A stretch of 64,000 nt of DNA, from assembly GCA_019459525.1 (NCBI GenBank), contig JAIBEY010000049.1, positions 1 to 64,000 of the forward strand, read 5' to 3'. The notes beneath the pieces were generated by a model. It saw nothing but the letters and a program-made list of their open reading frames with translations. It was not told the DNA's origin and did no database searches. Source of the stretch: Prolixibacteraceae bacterium (GTDB taxonomy: Bacteria > Bacteroidota > Bacteroidia > Bacteroidales > Prolixibacteraceae). Shown here piece by piece: positions 52,708-61,704 of this stretch (the first letter of the stretch is position 1; every line of letters begins with the position of its first letter). A program made the translations under genes and the position numbers.

Positions 52708-54865
52708 CGAAAGTAAAACTAGGCATTTGCCTTTGCCACATGCGATAGTAATAGCCTTTTTGTGGGTACAATTGCTCGTGAGTTCCTTGCTCGGTAATTT
52801 GGCCTTCTTTGAGCACAATAATCTCGTGGGCATCAATTACAGCACTTAGGCGGTGAGCAATCAGGATCACTGTTTTGCCAGATGCTGCCAATTGCTTTAT
52901 GGTTGTTTGAACTGCCTGTTCCGATTCCGAATCGAGGTTCGAGGTAGCTTCGTCCATAATCAGGATTTCGGGCTGTCGGTACAAGGCGCGGGCAATGGCC
53001 AGTCGTTGGCGTTGTCCACCCGATAAGGTGGCTCCATGTTCGCCAATATAGGTGGCAAAACCGTTGGGTAGTTTTTCAATAAACTCAATCAAATCCAATT
53101 GTTTGCATACAGCAAAGAGCAGTTCCATGTTGGGCGCCATTTCGCCAACTGCAATGTTTTCGATCACACTTCCGGCAAACAATTCGAGGTTTTGCGGAAC
53201 AATGCCCACTAAAAGGCGAAGGCTTTCGGGACTTACATACCGAATGTTGACATCTCCTATTAAAATTTGTCCTTTGTTTAACGGATAAATGCCCTGAATG
53301 AGCGCAGCGATGGTGCTTTTGCCCGATCCGCTTTCGCCAATAATGGCAGTTAACTGGCCTTGTTTGAGCACCATGTTGAAATCTTCGAAAACATCAGTGC
53401 GTGTGCCATAGCTGAACGAAACATTGCGGAAGATAATATCTCCAAGTAAACTGGTATTGAGTTCAACCGTATGCACTATTTCGTCGTCGCGTTCCAAATC
53501 CATAATTTCGAAGAGGCGGTCGGCAGCAATTGTGGCATTTTGTATGGTTTTGTTCATGCCAATCAATGAACTTACTGGTCCGGTGAAATACCCGATAAGG
53601 GCATAAAAAGACATCAGTTCGCCGGGAGTAATGGATTGTTCAATAACCAGATAACTACCCGACCACAATAGCACGATTGTAAAAGTACGTGTAATAAGTT
53701 GTGACGCATTTCCTGTAAAAATACCGTTCAACCCCGATTTATAGGTGCTGTCGAGCAAACGCATAAAACGGGTTTCGGTTTTCAGGTTGTTAAACTCTTC
53801 AAGGTTTAATTGTTTGATGGTTTTTATGGCGTTGAGCGACTCAACCAGTTGTGTTTCCAGCTCTGCTGCGTTTTCCATAATCTTGCGTTCCCTCTTTTTA
53901 TTGAGTTGGTTGGTAATCCAATAGAGTAGGGCATACAGCGGTATTACTATTGCCATAATTAAAGCCAGTTTCATGCTGTAAATAAACATCAGTGCAAACG
54001 AAAACACGAGTATAAAAAGGTTGACCAGAATACTAATCATGGTATCGTTGATAAACGCCCTGATTTTTACCGCATCGTTGATTCGCGAAATGATTTCGCC
54101 TGTGCGCATGGTATCGAAAAAGCGTTGTGGAAGTTTAAGCAGATGTTTGTAATAACCCAAAATCAGGCGGGCATCGATCAACTGTCCGGTTTTCAGTATA
54201 AAGACGGTTTGGAGCGAACCAATTATGATTTGAAGCGCCAAAATAATCACCATACCAATGCTGAGCAGGTTTAGGAGGTTCCGGTTTCCATCGGGCAATA
54301 CAAAGTCGGTGATTTTCTGGATGTAAATGGATGTTGACAAGCCCAAAACGGTGTAAACAATAGCTCCAACCAATGCCTGAATAAGTATTTTGCGGTGCGG
54401 ATAAAGCAGGTAACGAAACCGGGCTATAACCGGCACTTTTTCGTTACGGGCTGTAAATTCCTGATTGGGCGATAGCATGATAAGTATACCGGTCCATTCT
54501 TCGGCAAATTCAGCATGTGTTTTCTTATGCAGTTGCCCATCGCCCGGATCCATGATCTCGACATAATCTTTGGTGAACTTGTAAACAACCACATAGTGTT
54601 GCAAAACTTTTTTCAGAATCACATGGGCAATGGCCGGAAGTGGAACTTCGCTCATGGCCTCCAGTTCGCCTTTTACTCCTTTGGCCGAAAAACCCAATTT
54701 TTCGGCTGCTTTGATGAGTCCCCAGGCATTGGTTCCCTTTTTATCGGTTCCGGCCCATTGCCTGATGCGGGCAATAGGAATTTTTAGGTTGTAATGTGCT
54801 GAAACCGATGCCAGACAGGCTGCACCGCAATCGGTAATATCATGTTGTTTTATTTTTATAGACAT
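52700..54865 (-). CDS. peptidase-containing ABC transporter (C39, PCAT)
   Basis: About 721 residues. Domain order: C39 double-glycine peptidase (about 1-135; catalytic Cys in ITDCGAACLAS, His in HYVVVYKF, Asp in IMDPGDG), ABC transmembrane domain (about 150-440), ABC ATPase (about 470-715; Walker A GESGSGKST, signature LSGGQRQRLAIARAL, Walker B ILIMDEATSNLD, H-loop IAHR). It would cleave GG leaders and export the peptides. ATG at 54865 is chosen because the peptidase begins there; a TTG at 54922 that overlaps the HlyD stop by 4 bp is the alternative. Confidence 0.93.
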   Translation of the reverse strand: MSIKIKQHDITDCGAACLASVSAHYNLKIPIARIRQWAGTDKKGTNAWGLIKAAEKLGFSAKGVKGELEAMSEVPLPAIAHVILKKVLQHYVVVYKFTKDYVEIMDPGDGQLHKKTHAEFAEEWTGILIMLSPNQEFTARNEKVPVIARFRYLLYPHRKILIQALVGAIVYTVLGLSTSIYIQKITDFVLPDGNRNLLNLLSIGMVIILALQIIIGSLQTVFILKTGQLIDARLILGYYKHLLKLPQRFFDTMRTGEIISRINDAVKIRAFINDTMISILVNLFILVFSFALMFIYSMKLALIMAIVIPLYALLYWITNQLNKKRERKIMENAAELETQLVESLNAIKTIKQLNLEEFNNLKTETRFMRLLDSTYKSGLNGIFTGNASQLITRTFTIVLLWSGSYLVIEQSITPGELMSFYALIGYFTGPVSSLIGMNKTIQNATIAADRLFEIMDLERDDEIVHTVELNTSLLGDIIFRNVSFSYGTRTDVFEDFNMVLKQGQLTAIIGESGSGKSTIAALIQGIYPLNKGQILIGDVNIRYVSPESLRLLVGIVPQNLELFAGSVIENIAVGEMAPNMELLFAVCKQLDLIEFIEKLPNGFATYIGEHGATLSGGQRQRLAIARALYRQPEILIMDEATSNLDSESEQAVQTTIKQLAASGKTVILIAHRLSAVIDAHEIIVLKEGQITEQGTHEQLYPQKGYYYRMWQRQMPSFTFET

Positions 54866-54918
54866 AGTAGTATTTTCGATTGTGTGGTTTGAACTTACAT
54901 CAGTAGATGGATAAATAG

Positions 54919-56067
54919 TCAATGTTTAATAATTTTAGGATTTAACCAGTCATCAGCCTTGTCGAACAGTAATTCGTATAAACTCCTTCGATTTATCATA
55001 AACCTAGAAGTCAGCGTTAACCCATTTTTCAATTTGCCCTGATAACCTGATTTCAGGGAAAGGCAATCCTGATTTAACTTACATTTTACCTTAAAATACA
55101 CCGATTCCTTTTCCTGATAAGGTTGGTTCGAAATGTCAATAATCTCGCCTGAAGCCAATCCCCATTGATTATAGTTGTAAGCATCGACCTGAAATGTTGC
55201 GGATTTGCTTTTTTGCAGATAACCAATATCTTTTGGGCTCACAAAACATTCTACAATCAGGCTATCGGACGGAGTTATGGTTGCAATAGTTTGGTTTGGA
55301 AAGATAAAACTACCCATTTGTACACCGGTAAAATTTGAAATATAACCATTGGCAGGGGCAATCACCACGTAAAAACGTTCTTCAAACCGAAGTTGATCAC
55401 GGTTGTCGGTAAGCGATTGAATTTCGGTTTTGTATTGAAACAGTTGCTGGTGCCAGTTTGCCTTTTTTTGGCTAGTATAAAAATCGTGTTCTTTGATGAG
55501 TTGATTCAATTCCAACTCTTTTTTCTCAAAGTCGGCGACAGCAATGACTTCTTTTTCGAACAACGATTTGGTGCGCTGAAAATCTTTACTGGCAGTTTCA
55601 AGCCTCAACTGGTATTCTTTTAACTTCTGATTGAATTCTAGAGAACTACTTTGCAACAATTCACTTTGAATAGAGGTATTCCGGCCGCTTGTCAAATTTT
55701 CAAGGTCGCGTATATAAACTGAATACAATTCGATTTTATCTTCAAGCATCCGTAATTGGTCATCAATTTTTTCAGGAGCTAACCATATTAAGGTATCGCC
55801 AACCGTAACCTTCATGTTTTCGCGGATGTGGATTTTTTGTACTTGCCCTGTAACTGGAGCCTGAATACTAGTTGGTTCAGTTTGCGAACGGATAATTCCG
55901 CGGGATTGAACCGTAATGTCAAGCATCAGAAAAGGAAGGGAAATTAAGAAAGCAAAAGCCATTCCGATCAACAAAAGATAAATTACATCCGATTGTCGTG
56001 AAAAGTTTGAATAGTGATTTTCTATGGAAAACCGGACGATTTCTTTGGGAAAAATTGTCTGTTTCAT
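54919..56067 (-). CDS. HlyD-family membrane-fusion protein
   Basis: A 382-residue adaptor: cytoplasmic N-terminus, one transmembrane helix (about 28-50), lipoyl/barrel-sandwich halves (about 65-95 and 230-260), a long coiled-coil hairpin (about 100-220) and beta domain. It links the PCAT exporter to an outer-membrane channel; no TolC-like gene is in the window. The stop overlaps the alternative TTG start of the exporter gene. First gene of the cassette. Confidence 0.9.
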   Translation of the reverse strand: MKQTIFPKEIVRFSIENHYSNFSRQSDVIYLLLIGMAFAFLISLPFLMLDITVQSRGIIRSQTEPTSIQAPVTGQVQKIHIRENMKVTVGDTLIWLAPEKIDDQLRMLEDKIELYSVYIRDLENLTSGRNTSIQSELLQSSSLEFNQKLKEYQLRLETASKDFQRTKSLFEKEVIAVADFEKKELELNQLIKEHDFYTSQKKANWHQQLFQYKTEIQSLTDNRDQLRFEERFYVVIAPANGYISNFTGVQMGSFIFPNQTIATITPSDSLIVECFVSPKDIGYLQKSKSATFQVDAYNYNQWGLASGEIIDISNQPYQEKESVYFKVKCKLNQDCLSLKSGYQGKLKNGLTLTSRFMINRRSLYELLFDKADDWLNPKIIKH

Positions 56068-56094
56068 GGGGTGATGTTTGTTGGGGTTTATTGT

Positions 56095-56208
56095 TTATCC
56101 GGAATCAAGAGAAAAGGTTTCCCATAATTCTTCTAAATTTTGTGAAATGATCGATTTTAAGGATGAATAATTCATTTTTATATATGAAATGAAAATTCTT
56201 GATGTCAT
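56095..56208 (-). CDS. possible small ORF upstream of hlyD (37 aa)
   Basis: A 37-residue frame beginning MTSRIFISYIKMNY and ending 27 bp before the HlyD ATG. It is acidic toward the end and has no GG leader. It could be a leader peptide or chance frame in AT-rich DNA; I would not rely on it. Confidence 0.2.
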   Translation of the reverse strand: MTSRIFISYIKMNYSSLKSIISQNLEELWETFSLDSG

Positions 56209-56348
56209 CGATTTCCTCCATTAATTAAATCGGCATCCAGAGGTTGGTAAATATTTGGCTTAAATGTTCTTTGCGAAACGGAATCACAAAGAAACGAAGA
56301 GGAAAAACACACATAAATTTTAAGGACTACGTTTTTTCAAAAAAAATC

Positions 56349-56371
56349 ACTCTTTTCTGCAAACGTTTGCA
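56349..56371. promoter_or_regulatory. LacI-type operator upstream of maltodextrin permease operon
   Basis: TGCAAACGTTTGCA (56358-56371) is a perfect 14-bp palindrome, the classic LacI-family operator form. Its upstream flank ACTCTTTTC (56349-56357) repeats the sequence in front of susC. It is about 66 bp upstream of the -33 element, too far to block RNA polymerase directly. The remainder of 56209-56690 is noncoding. Confidence 0.75.
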
Positions 56372-56436
56372 ATAGGCTTTTTTTGTTTTTTCGGGTTGTT
56401 TGGCCTGATAAATAAGGCTTTTCGCTTGTTCGGGCA

Positions 56437-56469
56437 TTTGGAATATCCGAAAATCCTTCTTTATATTTG
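56437..56469 (+). promoter_or_regulatory. promoter of the permease operon
   Basis: TTTG (56437-56440), a 21-bp spacer, then TATATTTG (56462-56469), an exact TAnnTTTG element. The permease ATG at 56691 is about 215 bp downstream, so the mRNA would have a long leader. Confidence 0.6.
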
Positions 56470-56690
56470 TACAGTTAATTCCGTTTTTCGTTAATTCCAT
56501 TTACTACTTCATTCGGTTTCCCGAAAATTCTTTCGGGCTAATCGCGCAAATTAAATCCACGCGTTTGATGGTCATGTTGCTTTTTTACCGGATAAGGCCT
56601 GTTGCCTGATCAGGTTTAAAAAGTGTTGTTTTGGTTATTTGCCAAAGTATTCCGACATTCCATCAAATAAACCGATTAATTGTAAATCAC

Positions 56691-58205
56691 ATGAAGAAAA
56701 AACCTGCTTTAAGTTTTTGGCAAATCTGGAACATGAGTTTTGGCTTTTTGGGTATTCAGTTTGGCTTTGCGTTGCAAAATGCCAATGTGAGCCGCATATT
56801 CGAAACCCTTGGCGCCAATGTTGACGATATCCCCATTTTGTGGATTGCCGCACCAGTCACCGGATTGGTGATGCAACCAATTATCGGTCATTTGAGCGAC
56901 AAAACCTGGGGACGTTTTGGTCGCCGCCGTCCGTTTTTTATGCTTGGTGCCATCCTGGCTTCGCTGGCTTTGCTCGTCATGCCCAATTCGCCTTCGTTGT
57001 GGATTGCTGCCGGAATGCTCTGGATCATGGATGCCTCCATCAACATTTCGATGGAGCCGTTTCGGGCCTTTGTGGGCGACATGCTTCCGGGCGAGCAGCG
57101 TACCCGCGGATTTGCCATGCAGAGTTTCTTTATTGGTTTGGGAGCTGTAATAGCTTCGGGTTTGCCGTACATTCTGAGCGAGTGGATTGGGGTAGCCAAT
57201 GTGCCCGAAGCTGGCGAAAAAATTCCGCCTTCCGTCAGATACGCTTTTTATCTGGGCGGGGCAGTTTTTTTCCTGGCCGTTTTGTGGACTGTTTTCCGCA
57301 CCAAAGAATATTCTCCTGACGAATTGAAAGAATTTGAGGAAGAAAACATTCAAAGTCAGGGCTTGTCGCGATTGGTTTATCGCTCTCCCGTCGAATTGCT
57401 GAAAAGTTTTTTCAAGCATGGATTTATTTGGTTGTTGGTAGGAACCGGATTCAGCTACCTGATTTTTTTACAGGGCTGGGAAAAAGAACTTTACGTGATC
57501 TCAGTTGGTCTGGCCGTTTTCGGAATCATTTTGCTGATCACTGCCTGGAATACCCGTCAGGGGCTTACCCGGAATGGATTGGTTGAGGTGGTTACCGACT
57601 TGATGAACATGCCCAGAACCATGAAACAGTTGGCAGTGGTTCAGTTTTTTTCGTGGTTTGCGCTGTTTGCCATGTGGATTTATTCAACCTCGGCAGTTAC
57701 CAGCCACATTTACGGAACCAGCGATACCACTACCGAATTGTATAACAAAGGTGCCAACTGGGTCGGATTTTTATTCGCGATTTACAATGGGTTTGCCGCC
57801 GTCATGGCATTTATCCTTCCGGTATTGGCCAAAGCAACCAGCCGGAAAATGGCTCATGCCATTTCGCTGGTAATTGGCGGAATCGGCCTGATGTCGTTTT
57901 ATGTAATTAAAGATCCGAACCTGTTGCTGGGTTCAATGGTTGGTGTGGGAATTGCCTGGGCAAGTATTTTATCCATGCCTTACGCCATTCTGACGGGTTC
58001 ATTGCCTGCCGGAAAAATGGGAATTTACATGGGAATTTTTAATTTCTTCATTGTGATTCCGCAAATTTTTGCAGCCAGTATTCTTGGCTTTTTTACCAAA
58101 ACCTTGTTTGGCGGACATGCCATTTATGCCCTCGTTTTGGGAGGCGTATCCTTGCTGATTGCCGCTGCAAGTGTATTGTTTGTTGATGATGTTGACCAAA
58201 AGTAA
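56691..58205 (+). CDS. MFS maltose/maltodextrin permease
   Basis: A 505-residue 12-helix MFS protein of the glycoside-pentoside-hexuronide/SUT-like type used for maltose and maltooligosaccharides in Bacteroidota. The N-terminus SFWQIWNMSFGFLGIQFGFALQ and loop GRFGRRRPFFMLGA are the family signature. ATG at 56691 begins this family motif; an earlier start at 56631 is unlikely. It would move periplasmic maltodextrins into the cytoplasm for the GH65 enzyme encoded downstream. Confidence 0.88.
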   Translation: MKKKPALSFWQIWNMSFGFLGIQFGFALQNANVSRIFETLGANVDDIPILWIAAPVTGLVMQPIIGHLSDKTWGRFGRRRPFFMLGAILASLALLVMPNSPSLWIAAGMLWIMDASINISMEPFRAFVGDMLPGEQRTRGFAMQSFFIGLGAVIASGLPYILSEWIGVANVPEAGEKIPPSVRYAFYLGGAVFFLAVLWTVFRTKEYSPDELKEFEEENIQSQGLSRLVYRSPVELLKSFFKHGFIWLLVGTGFSYLIFLQGWEKELYVISVGLAVFGIILLITAWNTRQGLTRNGLVEVVTDLMNMPRTMKQLAVVQFFSWFALFAMWIYSTSAVTSHIYGTSDTTTELYNKGANWVGFLFAIYNGFAAVMAFILPVLAKATSRKMAHAISLVIGGIGLMSFYVIKDPNLLLGSMVGVGIAWASILSMPYAILTGSLPAGKMGIYMGIFNFFIVIPQIFAASILGFFTKTLFGGHAIYALVLGGVSLLIAAASVLFVDDVDQK

Positions 58206-58270
58206 GATAGCAGCCGCCTTCTCATTCCCCCAAAGGGGAAAAGCCGGAGAATTGAACTGCGCCGCTTTTT

Positions 58271-58317
58271 AGCCCTGAAGGGGCAGAATATACTAGCCCG
58301 GGGTAACGCCCCGGGGG
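58271..58317. repeat. GC-rich double-hairpin extragenic repeat
   Basis: Two adjacent hairpins, GCCC-TGAAG-GGGC (58272-58284) and CCCGGGG-TAACG-CCCCGGG (58297-58315), in the 220-bp gap between permease and pgmB. It is far GC-richer than its surroundings, and resembles a Bacteroidota intergenic repeat. It may lower downstream expression. Confidence 0.55.
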
Positions 58318-58426
58318 TAATGATAAAGATTGAATCCCGTCCGCGAGAAAATAAGGAGCAAAACGATGACCTCTTTTCGGACGGAACGGCAATGACCATA
58401 GAAAATGAATTAAAACAAATTATTAC

Positions 58427-59113
58427 GTGACGACAATTGAAGCTTGCTTATTTGATCTCGACGGGGTAGTGGTTGATACCGCCAAATACCATTTTATAGC
58501 CTGGAAGGCTTTGGCAGAAGAACTGGGGTTTGAATTTACCCTTGAAGACAACGAACGGCTGAAAGGTGTCAGCCGGATGCAGTCGCTCGAAATATTGCTT
58601 GAAATCGGAGGATTACAATTTCCGGAGCAGGAAAAACTGGCGATGGCTGAAAAGAAGAACACCCTTTATGTGAGTTACATCGAAAAAATGACTCCAGAAG
58701 AAACGTTACCCGGTGTGGAACAATTTCTTCAGGAATTGCGCGACAACGGAATCAAAATCGGATTGGGTTCGGCCAGTAAAAATGCCCCGATGATTTTGGA
58801 TCGCATCCAACTAACCCATCTTTTTGATGTCGTTGTGGACGGGAACTCCATTTCGGAAGCCAAGCCGAATCCTGAAGTTTTTCTGAAAGGGGCAGAAAAG
58901 CTGAAAGTTTTGCCAGAGTATTGCGTGGTATTTGAAGATGCCATTGCAGGTATTGAAGCTGCGCAACATGCAAACATGTTCAGCATCGGAATTGGTGACC
59001 CCGAAACCCTAGGTTTTGCCGATTTGGTCATCCCCGGTTTCGATGGATTTACAGTCAGTAAATTTAAAAGTGCATTTGGAGAAATGACAATTGAAAACCA
59101 CACAGACACATAG
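58427..59113 (+). CDS. pgmB: beta-phosphoglucomutase
   Basis: A 228-residue HAD-superfamily enzyme that converts beta-glucose-1-phosphate to glucose-6-phosphate. The nucleophile/acid pair is D8 and D10 in FDLDGVVVDT; other motifs are GVSRMQSLE, GSASKNAP and KPNPEVFL with FEDAIAGIEA. The start codon is GTG at 58427 and gives MTTIEACLFDLDG. It lies between the permease and GH65 genes, so phosphorolysis product feeds directly into it. Its final residues are encoded by the start of a palindromic repeat. Confidence 0.93.
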   Translation: MTTIEACLFDLDGVVVDTAKYHFIAWKALAEELGFEFTLEDNERLKGVSRMQSLEILLEIGGLQFPEQEKLAMAEKKNTLYVSYIEKMTPEETLPGVEQFLQELRDNGIKIGLGSASKNAPMILDRIQLTHLFDVVVDGNSISEAKPNPEVFLKGAEKLKVLPEYCVVFEDAIAGIEAAQHANMFSIGIGDPETLGFADLVIPGFDGFTVSKFKSAFGEMTIENHTDT

Positions 59114-59164
59114 AACACAATAAAAAAAACCACAAAACGATGTGCCCTATGTGCCTATGTGGTT
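59096..59164. repeat. palindromic repeat, copy 1 (after pgmB)
   Basis: Inverted arms at 59096-59119 and 59141-59164 match at about 21 of 24 positions. Each has a CCACA/CATAG motif (complement CTATG/TGTGG). The 5' arm includes the pgmB stop codon. A second copy is found at 61603-61668. Confidence 0.6.
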
Positions 59165-59294
59165 ATATAACAACTTGTAGAACTTCGATTGAAATTGTAA
59201 TATATGAAACGAGCCATGAGAGACAACCTCACACACAGGAGAATGACTGTAATGGCGAGTTCCATCTGGCAATTAAAAAACAAATTATAGACAG

Positions 59295-61604
59295 ATGAAA
59301 AACTACATCATACACGACGAGTGGAAGATCATTGAAGAGGGATTTCACCAAGAGGAAAACCGTGTCACCGAAAGTTTGTTGAGTATTGGCAACGGACGAA
59401 GTGGTCAGCGTGCCAATTTCGAAGAGAAATACAGCGGAGATACGCTTCGTGGAAGCTATGTAGCCGGGGTTTATTATCCCGACAAAACCCGCGTAGGCTG
59501 GTGGAAGAATGGTTATCCGGAATATTTTGCCAAAATCCTGAATGCGACCAATTGGATCGGAATTGATGTTTCGGTTGATGGCGAAGAATTGGATTTAAAT
59601 ACCGCCGAAATCCTGTCGTTTTACCGCAATCTGGATATGAAGTCGGGTTTACTTACCCGTCGGTTTGTGGCTCAGTTGCCCTCCGGAAAACAGGTTGAGG
59701 TTTATTCCAGGCGATTTCTGAGTATTGCCGATCAGGAAATTGGGGCCATCAGGTATTCGGTAAAAGCACTTAACTTTTCCGGCAAAATTTCCTTTCTGCC
59801 TTACATCGATGGCGATGTGGTGAACGAGGATTCCAATTACGACGAAAATTTCTGGATGAGCATTACTCAAAAAGTAGATTGTTGCTCGGGATTCGTCTGT
59901 ATGGAAACCAAAAAAACAGCTTTTCAGGTTTGTACCGGAATGCAATTCAGGGTAAAGCTGAATCAGGAGCTGATTACTCCTGAAACAACGCCTGTTGAGA
60001 AAGAAAAATATATCGGTTCCGGTTTTAGTGTTCCGGTGAAACAGGGGGATGAGGTTGGTATTGAAAAATATGCTGCCATCCTTTCAACACTTTATTATCC
60101 GGCCAATAAACTTCAGGATGCTACTGAAAAAGCGTTGAAAAGAGCTGCTACCAAAGGATTCGACAAACTTTTTGCCGATCAGGAAAAAGCCTGGGCCAAT
60201 CGTTGGGAGACCAGCGATATCCGGATTGAGGGCGACGTGGCTGCACAACAGGGCATCCGGTTCAACATCTTCCAACTGAATCAAACCTATTTGGGCGACG
60301 ATGAACGCCTGAACATCGGACCAAAAGGCTTCACCGGTGAAAAATACGGCGGTGTAACATACTGGGATACCGAAGCCTATTGTTTGCCGTTTACACTCGG
60401 AACTGCACCGCAAATGGTTTCCAAAAACCTGCTGTTGTACCGCTATAAACATTTGCAGAAAGCCATTGAGAATGCCGAAAAGCTTGGATTTACTGATGGT
60501 GCAGCCTTGTACCCGATGGTAACCATCAATGGCGAAGAATGCCACAACGAATGGGAAATCACCTTCGAAGAAATCCACCGGAATGGCGCTATTGCCTATG
60601 CCATTTATAATTACATCAATTATACCGGCGATCAGGAATACCTGGCGCCATATGGTTTTGAGGTGTTACTGGCCTTGTCGCGGTTTTGGAGTCAGCGCAT
60701 TAACTGGTCTGAAGAGAAAAAGAAGTTTGTGCTGCTGGGGGTTACCGGCCCAAACGAATACGAAAACAACGTGAACAACAATTTCCACACCAGCTACATG
60801 GCCGTGTGGACACTAAAATATACGCTGGAAGCCATTGATTACCTGAAAAAAGAGCATCCGCTACTGTTCGAGGATCTGGTGAAAAAGCTTAAACTGAAAG
60901 AAGTTCAGGAAAAATCGCGCTGGAAAAAGATTATTAAAGACATGTATTTCCCGTACGATTTTACACGCAAAATTTATCTTCAACAGGATGGTTTCCTCGA
61001 TAAAGAACTGATTCCGGCAAGTGAACTGAAACCCGAAGACCGGCCGATCAATCAGAAATGGTCGTGGGACCGCATTTTACGTTCGCCATACATCAAACAG
61101 GCCGACACCTTGCAAAGTATTTACTGGTTCGAAGAGCAGTTCGACCGCGAAAGCATTGAACGGCATTTCGATTTTTACGAGCCGCTCACCGTGCACGAAT
61201 CATCGTTATCCAGCTGTATCCATGCGATTCTGGCTGCATCGATTGGCCGTCAGGATAAAGCGTACGAAATGTATTTGCGCACGGCCCGTCTCGATCTGGA
61301 TGATTACAACAACGACACCTGCGACGGTTTGCACATCACCAGCATGGGCGGCACCTGGATGGCTTTTGTTCAGGGTTTTGGCGGAATGCGTGTACGAAAC
61401 GGCCAACTGCATTTTGAGCCGTTTATTCCTGAAGGCTGGAATTCGTATTCGTTCCGGCTGAATTTCCGCGAAGCTCACCTGGAATTTAAAATGGATAAAA
61501 CACAGTTCCGCGTCTTTAATCATTCGAAGGCCAACATCGACTTGGTGGTGCATGGAAAACAGGTTCATTTGCATGCAAAAAAGGAAATAACGATAAACGG
61601 ATAA
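59295..61604 (+). CDS. GH65 maltose phosphorylase
   Basis: A 769-residue inverting phosphorylase of glycoside hydrolase family 65: N-terminal beta-sandwich (about 1-270), helical linker, (alpha/alpha)6 barrel (about 320-690) and C-terminal jelly roll. The catalytic Glu lies in HNEWEITFEEIHRNGAI (about 417-433), and the phosphate-binding TSMGGTW block is near residue 675. It splits maltose with phosphate to glucose and beta-glucose-1-phosphate. Kojibiose and trehalose phosphorylases share this fold, but the maltodextrin context favours maltose. Confidence 0.9.
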   Translation: MKNYIIHDEWKIIEEGFHQEENRVTESLLSIGNGRSGQRANFEEKYSGDTLRGSYVAGVYYPDKTRVGWWKNGYPEYFAKILNATNWIGIDVSVDGEELDLNTAEILSFYRNLDMKSGLLTRRFVAQLPSGKQVEVYSRRFLSIADQEIGAIRYSVKALNFSGKISFLPYIDGDVVNEDSNYDENFWMSITQKVDCCSGFVCMETKKTAFQVCTGMQFRVKLNQELITPETTPVEKEKYIGSGFSVPVKQGDEVGIEKYAAILSTLYYPANKLQDATEKALKRAATKGFDKLFADQEKAWANRWETSDIRIEGDVAAQQGIRFNIFQLNQTYLGDDERLNIGPKGFTGEKYGGVTYWDTEAYCLPFTLGTAPQMVSKNLLLYRYKHLQKAIENAEKLGFTDGAALYPMVTINGEECHNEWEITFEEIHRNGAIAYAIYNYINYTGDQEYLAPYGFEVLLALSRFWSQRINWSEEKKKFVLLGVTGPNEYENNVNNNFHTSYMAVWTLKYTLEAIDYLKKEHPLLFEDLVKKLKLKEVQEKSRWKKIIKDMYFPYDFTRKIYLQQDGFLDKELIPASELKPEDRPINQKWSWDRILRSPYIKQADTLQSIYWFEEQFDRESIERHFDFYEPLTVHESSLSSCIHAILAASIGRQDKAYEMYLRTARLDLDDYNNDTCDGLHITSMGGTWMAFVQGFGGMRVRNGQLHFEPFIPEGWNSYSFRLNFREAHLEFKMDKTQFRVFNHSKANIDLVVHGKQVHLHAKKEITING

Positions 61605-61668
61605 CCACAATAGGCACATAGAACACAGTAGAATATAAATCTATTGTGGCCTATGTGTCTATGTGGTT
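61603..61668. repeat. palindromic repeat, copy 2 (after GH65 gene)
   Basis: Arms at 61603-61627 and 61645-61668 are the same repeat family as after pgmB. Its left arm overlaps the GH65 stop codon. It could act as a 3' stabiliser or terminator within the operon. Confidence 0.6.
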
Positions 61669-61704
61669 CAATAACAAATATAAACCTGAAATAGAATATC
61701 ACAA

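Noticed and set aside
56709-57419. 236-codon antisense frame in the permease gene
   Set aside because: Composition is Arg/His/Gln-rich as expected for a shadow frame; the MFS gene explains the region.
60084-60578. 164-codon antisense frame inside the GH65 gene
   Set aside because: Shadow of a conserved enzyme with all catalytic motifs on the plus strand.
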